NCBI GenBank assembly: GCA_019456145.1
Contig: VRUL01000011.1
Location: 1-64,000 of the forward strand
Direction: 5' to 3'
Origin: Planctomycetota bacterium
Lineage (GTDB): Bacteria; Planctomycetota; Phycisphaerae; Sedimentisphaerales; Anaerobacaceae
DNA length: 64,000 nt
Below are positions 44,778 to 54,821 of this stretch, piece by piece. The notes under the pieces are model-generated. The model did no database searches, was not told the origin of the DNA, and saw only the letters and a program-made list of their open reading frames with translations. The stretch's first letter is position 1. Every line of letters starts with the position of its first letter. The translations under genes and the position numbers were made by a program.

Positions 44778-45611
44778 ATGGCGAAATTAAGTGCATTTGC
44801 AGATGAAGTAACCGATGACTTTTTAGAGCAGGTTAAATACCTTGCCGGCGAACAGGTGGATTACATTGAGATTCGTTTTGTCAATCAGAAGAACGTTATG
44901 GATCTTACCCGGGATGAACTGGATGAAGCGAAAAAAATGATTGCAGACCACGGTCTTAAGGTATGCGCTATCGGCTCACCCATAGGAAAGGTAAAGATTG
45001 ACGAGCCTTTCGGGCCACATCTGGACAAGTTCAAACACGCCGTTGATCTGGCCCTGTTTTTTGAAACGCCTTACATCCGTATGTTTAGTTACTATCCTCC
45101 GGAGGGTAAGAGAATTGGCGACTACCGCAATGAGGTTATGGATAGGATGTCGGCCAAAGTGGAAATAGTAAAGGATGTTGACGTTACTATGGTCCATGAA
45201 AACGAATCAGATATATATGGGCATAGCGCCGAAAATTGCGTCGACCTTGTAAAGACTGTCAATTCACCAAAGTTTCGGCTGGTATATGACCCGGCAAATT
45301 TCGTATGGGGACAGAAGATAACGGATAATGTCGAAAAATGTTGGCCATTAATGAAACCCTACATCGCCCATATCCATATCAAAGACTGGAAAATCGGCGA
45401 AGACCTGGGCAGCATACCGGGGCGGGGCGACGGCCAGATAAAAGAGCTGCTGGCCGAGCTTGCAGCAATAAACTACAATGGCTGCCTTACGATGGAGCCG
45501 CACCTAAAAGCAGGCGGTCAGTTCGGCGGCGATACGGGACCTGAATTATTCTCCAAAGCGATCGCCGCAGTCAGAGGCCTGGCAGCCGAGGTCGGCTTGA
45601 AGTGTGAATAA
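44778..45611 (+). CDS. Sugar phosphate isomerase/epimerase-like TIM barrel
   Basis: 277 aa, AP-endonuclease-2/xylose-isomerase-like fold. Candidate metal ligands are Glu in MVHENESDIYG (about residue 138), Asp/His-type VYDPANFVWG (about 172), HIHIKDWK (about 198) and Glu in TMEPH (about 237). Members convert keto and aldo sugars or act on 3-keto sugars. It lies 33 bases after the enolase-superfamily gene with GGGAG upstream, so co-translation in a catabolic operon is likely. Confidence 0.88.
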   Translation: MAKLSAFADEVTDDFLEQVKYLAGEQVDYIEIRFVNQKNVMDLTRDELDEAKKMIADHGLKVCAIGSPIGKVKIDEPFGPHLDKFKHAVDLALFFETPYIRMFSYYPPEGKRIGDYRNEVMDRMSAKVEIVKDVDVTMVHENESDIYGHSAENCVDLVKTVNSPKFRLVYDPANFVWGQKITDNVEKCWPLMKPYIAHIHIKDWKIGEDLGSIPGRGDGQIKELLAELAAINYNGCLTMEPHLKAGGQFGGDTGPELFSKAIAAVRGLAAEVGLKCE

Positions 45612-45635
45612 CTTTATCTAAAAAGGAAGACAATT

Positions 45636-46673
45636 ATGAAGACCTGGAATTTCGGAATCGTTGGTGCCGGATTAATCGCAGACTTTCACGCAAAAGCCAT
45701 AGCAGATATTCCCAACGCAAAGCTGACTTGTTGTTGCGACAAGATCCCGGACAGAGCCAACAAATTAGCGGCCAAATATGACGTGCGCGCTTTTGAGAGC
45801 TACGAAGAGATTCTAAAAAGCGACGATGTGGATATTGTCACCATCGCCACGCCAAGCGGATTTCACATGGAGCCGACTATCGCCGCAGCCGAGGCGGGAA
45901 AACATGTATTATGTGAAAAACCGCTGGATATAACATTAGAGCGAATCGACGCCATGACCCAGGCCCACAACAAAACCGGTACTCGCCTGGGCGGGATATT
46001 CCCATACCGGTTTAACGATTCACAGACAGTCCTTAGAGAGGCAATAACTTCCGGCCGTTTCGGTGTAATTACGTATGCCGGGATATACGTTCCCTGGTGG
46101 CGGACCGATGAGTATTACAAGGACTCGTGGCATGGCACATGGAAATTAGACGGCGGCGGTGCGTTGATGAATCAGTCTATCCATATGGTGGATATGCTTT
46201 GCGACGTAATGCCGCCGATTGAATCTTTGCAGGCCTACACGGGGACCTTAGGGCACAAAATAGAAGCTGAAGATACCGCTGTCGCCGTGCTTCGCTATAC
46301 CAACGGGGCTTTGGGAGTCATCTACGGCACTACCGCTTCTTATCCCGGGCAGTTCAGGCGGTTTGAGATTACCGGTACAAAAGGGACTGTGATACAGGTT
46401 GAAAATAGTTTCACAGTGTGGCAGTTTGCCGATGAGAAACCGCAAGACCAGGACATCCGAGAGAAATACGGCCAAATCGAAGGCGGTGGAGGCGTGTCTG
46501 ACCCGGCAGCTATCACACACGACAATCATACCCGCAATTTCAAGGCCTTCCTCGATGCCCTGGAAACCGGCGAAGATTTCTGGATTAGCGGTACCGAAGC
46601 CCGCAAGGCCGTTGAAGTGATACTGGCAATATATAAGAGCGCTAAAGAGCAAACAACTGTTAAACTTAATTAA
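45636..46673 (+). CDS. Gfo/Idh/MocA-family oxidoreductase, cytoplasmic
   Basis: 345 aa, the compact form. Motifs are FGIVGAGLIADFHAKAI (cofactor binding), VTIATPSGFHM, CEKPLDITLERID, and GGGALMNQSIHMVDML with the family motif ending in His. It has no signal peptide. It comes 24 bases after the isomerase and ends the operon 43281-46673. The set enolase-superfamily enzyme, isomerase and dehydrogenase suggests degradation of an unusual sugar or sugar acid. Confidence 0.92.
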   Translation: MKTWNFGIVGAGLIADFHAKAIADIPNAKLTCCCDKIPDRANKLAAKYDVRAFESYEEILKSDDVDIVTIATPSGFHMEPTIAAAEAGKHVLCEKPLDITLERIDAMTQAHNKTGTRLGGIFPYRFNDSQTVLREAITSGRFGVITYAGIYVPWWRTDEYYKDSWHGTWKLDGGGALMNQSIHMVDMLCDVMPPIESLQAYTGTLGHKIEAEDTAVAVLRYTNGALGVIYGTTASYPGQFRRFEITGTKGTVIQVENSFTVWQFADEKPQDQDIREKYGQIEGGGGVSDPAAITHDNHTRNFKAFLDALETGEDFWISGTEARKAVEVILAIYKSAKEQTTVKLN

Positions 46674-46701
46674 GCTGTTGGCTCGTCGCTTGCGCAGCGG
46701 T

Positions 46702-47601
46702 TCAGGAAATAGCTGCCAGCACTCCTTTGACATAACCGACCGACTCGGCCAGACCCGCGAGGGGATCGTCGGCATCCTTTTCATATTCAAATGATACGAT
46801 GCCGGCGTAATTTATCTTTATCAGGGTCCTGAGGAATCTGGGGATGTCAATTACGCCTCGTCCGACTTCGACTCCGTGTCCCTTGGCCGTCGCTTCGGAA
46901 ACATCCTTTATGTGGACATCCAGCAGCCGGTCCGCATGCTTCTCGACTGAAACCGATGGGTCCACCCCCGCTCGCTGCGTGTGTCCAATATCGTTGCAAA
47001 GCCCGATTCTCTTGTCCAGATTCTTGATTTTTTCGTAAGCACTCGCCGGCGTTGGATAAGTCTTATCGCCCGGCCCGTGATTGTGAATAGCAACCTTAAT
47101 ATCGTATTGGCGAACCTTCTTATCTACCAATTTTAACAGCTCGGGCCTGGGCACACCGATTATGACTTTCATCCCGGCAGCTTTTGCATAATCAAAAGCG
47201 CGATGTACCTCAGCCTCATTTTTCATATAGATTACACCGCCTCCGTAGAGAATCAGGCCGGCTTTTTTAACCTTGGCCACGACTTTACTGATTTGTGCGG
47301 GTGTGCTATCCAACGCAAGATGAAAACTCTTGAAAGCAATGTATTTCAATCCGACCCTTTTGGTCATCGCCAGAGTCTCATCCAGTTTTAATTTTCGTAA
47401 TGTATAGGAAGCCAAACCCAGCTCGAACTGTCTCTTTCTTCTAATTCCAAATCTTTGATTTCGTATTTCAAAGCGAGGTTGATTCTTGCCTGCCGATGTT
47501 TGATCCTGTCCGCACGAGGCGCTTACACCCATCAGCGAAGCGGCCATGCCGGTACCTGCTGCACGAAGAAACCGCCTTCTTGTTTGCTCTGACTTTATCA
47601 T
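46702..47601 (-). CDS. Exported sugar phosphate isomerase/epimerase-like TIM barrel
   Basis: 299 aa from the ATG at 47601 (MIKSEQTRRRFLRAAG); AAGGAG stands nine bases upstream. Twin-arginine signal TRRRFLRAAGTGMAASLMG followed by SASCG, so the protein may be lipid-anchored. Residues about 43-55 (RFEIRNQRFGIRR) are dispersed-repeat text before the barrel begins at FELGLASYTLRKL. Late motifs are VAIHNHGPG, LCNDIGHTQRAGVD, DVHIKDVSE and IVSFEYEKD, equivalent to metal sites of the family. It is convergent with the upstream operon. Confidence 0.85.
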   Translation of the reverse strand: MIKSEQTRRRFLRAAGTGMAASLMGVSASCGQDQTSAGKNQPRFEIRNQRFGIRRKRQFELGLASYTLRKLKLDETLAMTKRVGLKYIAFKSFHLALDSTPAQISKVVAKVKKAGLILYGGGVIYMKNEAEVHRAFDYAKAAGMKVIIGVPRPELLKLVDKKVRQYDIKVAIHNHGPGDKTYPTPASAYEKIKNLDKRIGLCNDIGHTQRAGVDPSVSVEKHADRLLDVHIKDVSEATAKGHGVEVGRGVIDIPRFLRTLIKINYAGIVSFEYEKDADDPLAGLAESVGYVKGVLAAIS

Positions 47602-47819
47602 CTCCATTCTCTCCTTTCTTATCACGGAGCTTTGTTTTGGGCCCGTGAAACCAAGCCTGTTATTACAATTAACCGCCACTTTTAGTTAAGAATAAGGCAA
47701 ATGTCTCTCAAATGCAAACAAATTTGCCTTGCGAACATCGAGTACATTTGATAGGATTATGCCGCACAGACTAAAAACGAAAGTTTTCGGTCTTATTTCA
47801 AGAAAGGAAGGTAAAGCCT

Positions 47820-49169
47820 CTGAGGAGTGAAAGAACTAAAAAAAACCACCCCTTAACCCGTCGACAGTTTTTGAAAAGTTCGGCAGCCTTGGCAGCGGGT
47901 ATTGCTTTAGCCGGGCCTGTAATTGTCCCGGCCCGGGTACTTGGCGCCAATGCCCCCGGTAATCGGATAACAATTGGCATGATTGGGATGGGGCGGCAGG
48001 CGTTTCACTCCAATCTGAAATCTTTTTTGAACTCATCCGATACTCAGGTAGTAGCAGTCTGTGATGTAGACGCATGGAGACTCGACAACGCACACAAGGC
48101 TGTAGAAAAACATTACGCAAAGGACCGACGTTCCGGTACGTTCAAAGGCTGCTCGGTATATACAGACTTCCGAGAACTTCTGGCCCGGACCGATATCGAC
48201 GCAGTGATGATATCCACGCCGGACCACTGGCATGTACCGATAGCTATTGCCGCGGCCAGGGCCGGCAAGGACATCTGCTGTGAGAAACCACTGACCCTGA
48301 GCATAGCCGAAGGCCGGGTTCTCAGTGACACAGTGCGGCAGTACAAGCGCGTGTTCCGCACCGACAGCGAGTTCCGTTCGCACTCGTGCTTCCAACGCCA
48401 GTGCGAGCTGGTACTCAATGGGCGTATCGGCAAGGTGCATACGATTCATACCGGTGTGCCGGCCGGTGACCAGGGCTGCTCCCCGCAGCCAATTATGACG
48501 GTACCGGAGGAACTGGACTATGACCTGTGGTTAGGGCCGGCCCCGCTGGCGCCATATACTCTGAATCGCGTGCATCCACGGAAAAGCTATGGGCGTCCCG
48601 GCTGGATGCGCGTCCGTGATTACTGCGAGGGAATGGTCACTAACTGGGGTGCACACCTGAACGATATTGCTCAGTGGGGCAATGGTACCGAACGCACCGG
48701 CCCGGTGGAGGTCGAAGGCAGCGGCAAGTATCCTTCCAACGGCCTGTGGAACGTACTTTTGGACTTCGAAATCCGGTACAAGTACGCTAACGGCGTCCAG
48801 TTAATCTACAAGATAAGTCGGCCGTATGTGCGCTTCGAAGGCACCAATGGATGGGTCGAGGCCGATTACGGCAGCCGCAGTCTAAAGGCCCACCCCGAGT
48901 CAATCCTGAAAGAACCCATTAAGCCGGATGAAATCCATCTGCCTCTAAAAAGCGAAAAGAGGGACTTTATCGATGCCGTTAAAACGCGCGGGCGCACACT
49001 GGCGGATGCGGAGGTCGGCCATCGGACAACGTCGCTGTGTCAGCTTGGACATATTGCCATCCAGACCGGCCGAAAGCTAAGATGGGACCCGGACGCCGAA
49101 CGGTTCATCAATGACGATTCGGCAAACCGTCTGCTCAGCAGGCCGATGCGAAGTCCGTGGCGTTTGTAA
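47820..49169 (+). CDS. Gfo/Idh/MocA-family oxidoreductase with Tat signal; non-standard start
   Basis: About 449 aa if begun at CTG 47820. The frame is open from 47775, and TRRQFLKSSAALAAG needs translation before the first TTG at 47871, yet no ATG, GTG or TTG lies upstream. AAGGAAGG stands eight bases before CTG. A start-codon mutation or sequencing error is equally possible. Motifs are IGMIGMGRQAF, VMISTPDHWHVP, CEKPLTLSIAEGR, and NWGAHLNDIAQWG. It is about half identical to the next gene, so they are tandem duplicates. Confidence 0.78.
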   Translation: MRSERTKKNHPLTRRQFLKSSAALAAGIALAGPVIVPARVLGANAPGNRITIGMIGMGRQAFHSNLKSFLNSSDTQVVAVCDVDAWRLDNAHKAVEKHYAKDRRSGTFKGCSVYTDFRELLARTDIDAVMISTPDHWHVPIAIAAARAGKDICCEKPLTLSIAEGRVLSDTVRQYKRVFRTDSEFRSHSCFQRQCELVLNGRIGKVHTIHTGVPAGDQGCSPQPIMTVPEELDYDLWLGPAPLAPYTLNRVHPRKSYGRPGWMRVRDYCEGMVTNWGAHLNDIAQWGNGTERTGPVEVEGSGKYPSNGLWNVLLDFEIRYKYANGVQLIYKISRPYVRFEGTNGWVEADYGSRSLKAHPESILKEPIKPDEIHLPLKSEKRDFIDAVKTRGRTLADAEVGHRTTSLCQLGHIAIQTGRKLRWDPDAERFINDDSANRLLSRPMRSPWRL

Positions 49170-49200
49170 CGTAATTGACCTTTTAAGAAGGATTGAGATT

Positions 49201-50544
49201 ATGAAAAGCAAAAGAAGCAAAAAGTCAAATGTATTAACCCGACGACAGTTTCTGAAAAGCTCGGCAGTTGCCGCAGCCGCTGCTGCATGGCCAACAATTA
49301 TTCCGGCCTCAGTTTTTGGCGCTAACCCACCGAGTAATCGTATAACTGTAGGCTGCATCGGCGTTGGCCGGATGGGGCTCGGAGATCTGCGAGAGATTCT
49401 GGGCTTCAAACAGGCCCGGATTGTCGCCGTATGCGACGTTGACTCCAAAAGGGTAAAGCATGCCCAACAGCTCGTCGAAACACATTATGGTAAGCAGAGC
49501 CAAAGTGGAACATCTAAAGGCTGTGCGGCTTATGGAGATTTCAGAGATTTGGTCGCACGAGCGGATATCGACGCGGTTTCAGTTGTAACGCCCGATCACT
49601 GGCATACGCTGCCGGTACTTGCCGCTGCCAGGGCAGGCAAGGACATCTTTCTGCAGAAGCCGCTGACGCTGACAATTGCGGAGGGCCGTCTGTTGAGCGA
49701 TACGGTTCGCCGTTATGGACGCGTCTTTCAGGTCGGAAGCCAGCAGCGCTCTGATTCCAGGTTTCGCCTGGCGTGCGAGTTGGTTCGTAACGGCCGGATC
49801 GGCAAACTGCTCACGGTAAAAGTTGGCTTTGGAACGGACCCCGGCACCGGGCCGCAACCACCAATGCCCGTTCCGGATTGGCTCGATTACGAGATGTGGC
49901 TGGGCCCTGCGCCCTGGGCTGACTACACGGAGAAACGAGTCCATCCCAAGAGCGGTTACGGCCGGCCGGGATGGCTGCGAATTGCAGACTACGGCGCGGG
50001 TATGATTACAGGCTGGGGCGCCCACCATAACGACATTGCACAGTGGGGGATGGGGACCGAATACACCGGACCGGTGGAAATCAAAGGTCAGGCCGAATAC
50101 CCGAAAGACGGACTTTGGGACGTACACGGCACGTTTAGCATCGAATACACCTACGCCAGTGGAGTCAAAGTCACCTGTACTGACAATCGAAAAAACAAAC
50201 AAGGCGTCCTTTTCGAGGGGACGGAAGGCTGGGTGTACGTGAGGCGCGGGCATCTCGACGCAAATCCGAAATCACTGTTGACCTCGGCCATCGGTCCGGA
50301 TGAATTAAATCTCTACAAAAGTAATAACCACAAAGGGAATTTCCTCGAGTGTATCAAGTCGCGTGCAGAAACAATCGCCCCGGTTGAGGTGGCCCACCGT
50401 TCCTGCTCATTATGCCTGCTTGGTGAGATTGCCATGCGGCTTGGCAGAAAGTTAAAATGGGACCCCGAACAGGAACGATTCACAAACGACCGTGAGGCGA
50501 ATCAGATGCTCTCTCGGCCGATGCGCAGTCCATGGCGCGTATAG
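49201..50544 (+). CDS. Gfo/Idh/MocA-family oxidoreductase with Tat signal
   Basis: 447 aa. The ATG at 49201 gives MKSKRSKKSNVLTRRQFLKSS, a full twin-arginine signal. Motifs are VGCIGVGRMGLGDL, SVVTPDHWHTLPV, LQKPLTLTIAEGR (EKP is QKP here, Glu to Gln) and GWGAHHNDIAQWG. The last 15 residues (LSRPMRSPWRV) match the upstream paralogue. Substrate unknown; a periplasmic or folded-export sugar oxidoreductase is inferred. It is 31 bases after the first copy. Confidence 0.88.
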   Translation: MKSKRSKKSNVLTRRQFLKSSAVAAAAAAWPTIIPASVFGANPPSNRITVGCIGVGRMGLGDLREILGFKQARIVAVCDVDSKRVKHAQQLVETHYGKQSQSGTSKGCAAYGDFRDLVARADIDAVSVVTPDHWHTLPVLAAARAGKDIFLQKPLTLTIAEGRLLSDTVRRYGRVFQVGSQQRSDSRFRLACELVRNGRIGKLLTVKVGFGTDPGTGPQPPMPVPDWLDYEMWLGPAPWADYTEKRVHPKSGYGRPGWLRIADYGAGMITGWGAHHNDIAQWGMGTEYTGPVEIKGQAEYPKDGLWDVHGTFSIEYTYASGVKVTCTDNRKNKQGVLFEGTEGWVYVRRGHLDANPKSLLTSAIGPDELNLYKSNNHKGNFLECIKSRAETIAPVEVAHRSCSLCLLGEIAMRLGRKLKWDPEQERFTNDREANQMLSRPMRSPWRV

Positions 50545-50582
50545 AATTGATTATTGATTATTGAGAATTTAAGGATTACGAG

Positions 50583-52178
50583 ATGAAGTACTGGTGGAGA
50601 CTTGTTGGCGCTGCGTTGATAGTCACATTGTGGAGCATTCCGAACGCGGTAGAATTGGGTGCCGCCGAGCAAAACGCTCGGCAGCAAATAGTGGCGAAGA
50701 TCGAGAAAGATAAGGTCATAGTCACTGTCGGCGGTAAGCTCTTTACATGCTACAAGTTCTCGGCGTCGCAGAAGTATCCCTATTTCTGGCCGGTGAACGG
50801 CCCGGCGTCGGGTAAATCCATCACGACCGAAACATCACAGCCGTATCCGCACCATCATTCGCTGTTTTTCGGGTGCGACCGTGTCAACGGCGGCAACTAC
50901 TGGCAGGAAGGCAACGAACGCGGGCAAATTGTTTCACAGGGGCCGAAGCTCATCGAGGCTTCAGGCGACCGCGTCGTCTTCATCGATAAATGTCTCTGGC
51001 GGCAACCGGGAAAGGAACCGATTATCCACGACCTCCGCCGTATCGTCATAACCGCACCAAGCGAAAGCCTTCGTATTATTGATTTTGAAATCCGCCTGAA
51101 GCCGTTGACGGACATCCGTATCCTGAAGTCAAATCATGCTCTTTTTTCGGCGCGTCTGGTGCCCGAATTGAGCGTCAAGTCCGGCGGCACGCTGGTCAAC
51201 GCCGAGGGCAAGACCGGCGAGAAAGAGACATGGGGCGTCCCTTCGCCGTGGTGCGACTATAGCGGCAGACGTGACGGTATCATCGAAGGGGTCGCCATTT
51301 TGCAGCATCCGAAGAACCGCTGGTTCCCGGCCAAATGGTTCACACGCGACTACGGTTTCTTCTCACCGACACCGATGAACTGGCTAAAAGACGGCCGTCT
51401 GGAAATGGCCAAGGGCGAAATACTCACATTGCGCTATCGCGTGGTCGTTCACAACGGCGATACAAAAGCAGCGGGAATAAAAGGATTATTCGAGCAGTAT
51501 AAGAAGACCGAGAAGGCATTGAATCCTTCTTCGCCTTCGCCGAAGGCCACGGATCGGCGCGCAGGAGTTGACCTGCGGCCGATATTCAAGAAATGGGGGC
51601 TTGAACCCAAAAAACAGGGCATGCGTAATACGTGTTCGGTTTTTGCGACGACGTGGGCGCTGGAATTCGCACTATCGAAGCAACTCAACAAAAGTACACC
51701 GTTGAGCGTTGAATACCTTAACTGGGCGTGTAATAATGTCATCAACAATCGCACCGCGAATCGCGGCCAATTCTTCCACCACCTACTCAAGGGCTTCGAA
51801 CAATACGGCATCTGCCCCGAGCAGGATATGCCCTATGCCCAGCAGTTCGATCCTCAATACTCGCCGTCTACGAAGGCCAGAGCACAAGCGAAAAATATCC
51901 AGGCAAGCGGTTTGACAATCCATTGGATCAATCCCTGGAAGAAACAAGCAGGTTTAACCGATTCCCATATAAGCCAGATCAAGGCAATCCTCGATAAAGG
52001 CTGGCCGGTAGCGGTCGGCTCAAGCCACAGCCGACTGTTGGTCGGCTACCGTAACGATACCAGGCAACCGGGGGGCGGGGCGTTCATAGCTAAAGACTCA
52101 AGGCCCGGGACCTACACCGAAATTACATACGAATTCGTAAAAAAGAAAGTCGGCGACGTCTTCTGGGTCGAGTCCTGA
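50583..52178 (+). CDS. DUF6807 (PmoA-like) domain fused to a papain-like cysteine peptidase
   Basis: 531 aa with a signal peptide (residues 1-26). Residues 35-310 fit DUF6807 (YPYFWPVNGPASGKSITTE, PHHHSLFFGCDRVNG), a domain common in planctomycete sugar loci. Residues 320-531 look like a C1/papain-type peptidase: QGMRNTCSVFATTWALEFAL with the likely nucleophile Cys (about 352), ECPEQDMPYAQ-like region, then SSHSRLLVGY with the likely His, and AKDSRPGTY where papain has Asn. AAGGA precedes the ATG. The fusion is unusual; whether the peptidase is active is uncertain because the Asn is Asp here. Confidence 0.75.
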   Translation: MKYWWRLVGAALIVTLWSIPNAVELGAAEQNARQQIVAKIEKDKVIVTVGGKLFTCYKFSASQKYPYFWPVNGPASGKSITTETSQPYPHHHSLFFGCDRVNGGNYWQEGNERGQIVSQGPKLIEASGDRVVFIDKCLWRQPGKEPIIHDLRRIVITAPSESLRIIDFEIRLKPLTDIRILKSNHALFSARLVPELSVKSGGTLVNAEGKTGEKETWGVPSPWCDYSGRRDGIIEGVAILQHPKNRWFPAKWFTRDYGFFSPTPMNWLKDGRLEMAKGEILTLRYRVVVHNGDTKAAGIKGLFEQYKKTEKALNPSSPSPKATDRRAGVDLRPIFKKWGLEPKKQGMRNTCSVFATTWALEFALSKQLNKSTPLSVEYLNWACNNVINNRTANRGQFFHHLLKGFEQYGICPEQDMPYAQQFDPQYSPSTKARAQAKNIQASGLTIHWINPWKKQAGLTDSHISQIKAILDKGWPVAVGSSHSRLLVGYRNDTRQPGGGAFIAKDSRPGTYTEITYEFVKKKVGDVFWVES

Positions 52179-52318
52179 CCAAAGCCAGTACGCAAGAAGC
52201 GTCAGATGCATCATCAGCCACGCCGGCGATTCGAAAACAACGGGGATAAAGAGGATATTCAAACGGTATAAATCCGCTTGTGGCGAGCTGGTTCGTGATT
52301 CATGGTTCGATTCACTAT

Positions 52319-53869
52319 TCACGCTTCCCCAAGTTTTCGCCACTTTCGACCGTCAGATTCAATAAGACTATCGGCCTGAGGGAAGCTGGAACTGCCAGCA
52401 GAATATTCGTAAGGGGAAGCCTCATTATTTTGCCAAGCTTGGAGCACGGGCATCAATAACCGCCAGGCCACTTCGACGCCATCCTGTCTGTTAAAAAGCG
52501 TTTGGTCACCAATCATACAATCCAGGAGTAACCTCTGATATGCTTCGGGCATGTCGACGCCGAAAACGCTGCGGTAATTGAAATTCATATTCAATGTACC
52601 CATGCAGATTTTTGAGCCGGGCCGTTTCGCCTGAAATTGCAGGGAAATGCCTTCCTCCGGCTGTATCTGTAATACAAGGATGTTTGAGGGTATTTCGTCA
52701 AGGCCGGCCGAGATAAACATGGAATGCGGAACTTGCTTGAAAGTTATAGCAATTTCCGTATCCTTTCTCGCAAGTCTCTTACCGGTTCGCAGATAGAAAG
52801 GAACGCCCTTCCACCGCCAATTATCAATAAACAACCTGGCAGCGACAAAAGTTTCCGTCCCGGAGCCGGGATTTACGCCGGGTTCATCCAGATAGCCGGC
52901 AATTTGGCCACCGTCTATCGAGCCTGGGCCGTATTGACCACGGACAATAAAATCGTCCAACTCATCCGGCTTAAACGGGCGAATAGACCGCAAGAGCTTG
53001 ACTTTTTCATCCCGTATGTGGTCTGCCTCGAAAGATATCGGCGGCTCCATAGCCACCAGAGCAAGCATTTGGAGCATATGATTTTGAAACATATCGCGAA
53101 GAGCACCGGCCTTGTCATAATAGCTCGCCCGATGTTCAACTCCAATCATCTCGGCTATCGTGATCTGTACATTGTCGATATAATTGCGGTTCCAGAGTGG
53201 TTCGTAAATGGTGTTGGCAAAACGAAACATCAAAATGTTTTGAACCGTCTCTTTACCCAGATAATGGTCAATACGATAAATCTGCGACTCATCAAAACAT
53301 TTGTGGATTTTTTTATCCAATTCGACAGCGCTTTGCAAATCCCTCCCAAAGGGCTTTTCCACAACTAACCTGATACACTGCTTCGAATCAGTCTCAACCG
53401 GGCATGAAAGCCCCGCCGAGCCGAGATGCTCTATTATCGTACCGTACAGGAACGGAGGCACAGCCAGGTAAAAAATGCGGCAACCATCGACTTTGTGCTT
53501 TTTGTCTAACTCATCCAGCTTGATTCTGATGTCTTTATGGAACGCAGTATCATTGTAATCACCACTTATATAGCAGAGCTTTTTGATAAAAGGCTCTATC
53601 GCTTTGGCGGAGGTATCACCGGACTCTTCCTGAATCGCCTGTTGCGCGATTTGCCTGAACTTTTCATCTGAAAGCTCTTTTCTGCCGCAGCCTAACAGAT
53701 AGAACCGCTCGTTAAGTAAGCCGCGTTTGAAAAGCTCGAAGAGACTGACAAGCAATTTCCTTCGTGTCAGGTCTCCTGATGCCCCAAAGACCACCATCGC
53801 GGTTGGCGGGGCAGCTATTTCGGCACAGATAATATCCCGTTGGGTTATGGTTGGTTGAATTTCCTGCAT
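52319..53869 (-). CDS. zwf: Glucose-6-phosphate 1-dehydrogenase
   Basis: 516 aa. It oxidises glucose 6-phosphate to 6-phosphogluconolactone with NADP, in the oxidative pentose phosphate or Entner-Doudoroff route. Visible are [14 protein letters not shown] (about residues 27-40), [13 protein letters not shown] with the substrate-binding and catalytic His region (about 190), and [20 protein letters not shown] sequence (about 250). It lies last in the minus-strand stress island, 65 bases after rubredoxin, and could supply reducing power to it. Regulation with the island is inferred. Confidence 0.96.
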   Translation of the reverse strand: MQEIQPTITQRDIICAEIAAPPTAMVVFGASGDLTRRKLLVSLFELFKRGLLNERFYLLGCGRKELSDEKFRQIAQQAIQEESGDTSAKAIEPFIKKLCYISGDYNDTAFHKDIRIKLDELDKKHKVDGCRIFYLAVPPFLYGTIIEHLGSAGLSCPVETDSKQCIRLVVEKPFGRDLQSAVELDKKIHKCFDESQIYRIDHYLGKETVQNILMFRFANTIYEPLWNRNYIDNVQITIAEMIGVEHRASYYDKAGALRDMFQNHMLQMLALVAMEPPISFEADHIRDEKVKLLRSIRPFKPDELDDFIVRGQYGPGSIDGGQIAGYLDEPGVNPGSGTETFVAARLFIDNWRWKGVPFYLRTGKRLARKDTEIAITFKQVPHSMFISAGLDEIPSNILVLQIQPEEGISLQFQAKRPGSKICMGTLNMNFNYRSVFGVDMPEAYQRLLLDCMIGDQTLFNRQDGVEVAWRLLMPVLQAWQNNEASPYEYSAGSSSFPQADSLIESDGRKWRKLGEA

Positions 53870-53933
53870 AGTGGCTGTTCCCTTCCTTGTCTCGCTCGGA
53901 ATTATACAAAATTAAATGCCTGCCGTGGAGGAA

Positions 53934-54098
53934 CTAAACCTCAATCGGCTCGAATTCATCCTTGCCTGCCCCGCACTCCGGACAAAGCCAATCGTCCGGC
54001 ACATCTCCAAAAGCTGTGCCGGCTTCCACGCCATTATCAGGATCGCCAACAGTCGGATCATAAATGTATCCACACATAAGACATTTATATTTTCCCAT
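53934..54098 (-). CDS. Rubredoxin
   Basis: 54 aa, too short to be found by length filters. Sequence begins [15 protein letters not shown] and ends [20 protein letters not shown], with the two CxxC pairs that bind one iron. Rubredoxin passes single electrons to superoxide reductase, flavodiiron proteins and rubrerythrin. The ATG at 54098 is preferred over 54104, since AAGGAG is eight bases from it. Its electrons probably serve the enzymes of the adjacent island. Confidence 0.95.
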   Translation of the reverse strand: MGKYKCLMCGYIYDPTVGDPDNGVEAGTAFGDVPDDWLCPECGAGKDEFEPIEV

Positions 54099-54254
54099 TC
54101 TCATAACTCCTTACTTTAACCTGGCCACCGGTTTTCTCTGATATATGTCGACGCGGCTTTAGGGGTCCTGCCGTGCTTTATATCAGGATAGTAAACATAC
54201 GTCAACGAGCCAGAATCTTAATAAATCGTTTCACTTTGCTGCTATTGAGACAAT

Positions 54255-54290
54255 AAACAAGACGTTCGTCTCAACATCAATATTCCCCGG
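54255..54290 (-). terminator. Compound hairpin after the ferritin-like gene
   Basis: TTGAGAC and GTCTCAA enclose a small AGACG-AA-CGTCT hairpin followed by TTGTTTATTG on the minus strand. It may separate rubredoxin and zwf from the upstream genes, in whole or in part. Confidence 0.35.
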
Positions 54291-54335
54291 CGCAGAACCA
54301 CTACCGACAACAAAACAAGGTAGGAATCTACTTTC

Positions 54336-54821
54336 CTATTTCAAAGCCGACAGTTTTTCGCTCAAGATAGAAATATGGCTAAATTCCTCTCTGATAATCG
54401 CCTGGACTTTGTCTCTGCCGGCCCTGGGCGGGACACACTCTTTCAGGGCCGCATAGAAGGCGATAGACTCTTTTTCCATGCCGATAGCTATCTCCAAAAC
54501 GCCTTCTGCTGTCACCTGACCCTTTAACTGCTCGGTAGGCTCAGCTTTGACATGAAAGACCTGCCCATCGGCTATCACACGCAGATACATATGCACTTCC
54601 CCTTCCGGGTCAAAAACATTCGGTTCCTGCTCCGGAGCCGAAAGCTGCGCACGCATATCTGCAAAAGTTTTTTCGTGCTCGTCTTCCATAACAGCAAGGT
54701 CAAGCAGCATCTGCCGTACTTCCGGGAGCTTCTCTGCCGCAGCACGGTAAAACTTCGCGCCGTTTCTTTCGATCTGCTCTGCCATTTCGAAGACTTCATC
54801 CGCATTAAAAGTAGTACTCAT
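54336..54821 (-). CDS. Ferritin-like/rubrerythrin-family diiron protein
   Basis: 161 aa, four-helix bundle, no rubredoxin tail. Iron ligands expected from ERNGAKFYRAAAEK, EDEHEKTF, GMEKESIAFYAAL and REEFSHISIL. The middle (about 75-105, PNVFDPEGEVHMYL) is an unusual loop. It may reduce peroxide or bind iron. Two ATGs overlap the ferritin stop; the second (54821) has better spacing from AAGGAG. It is the penultimate gene of the cluster. Confidence 0.85.
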   Translation of the reverse strand: MSTTFNADEVFEMAEQIERNGAKFYRAAAEKLPEVRQMLLDLAVMEDEHEKTFADMRAQLSAPEQEPNVFDPEGEVHMYLRVIADGQVFHVKAEPTEQLKGQVTAEGVLEIAIGMEKESIAFYAALKECVPPRAGRDKVQAIIREEFSHISILSEKLSALK

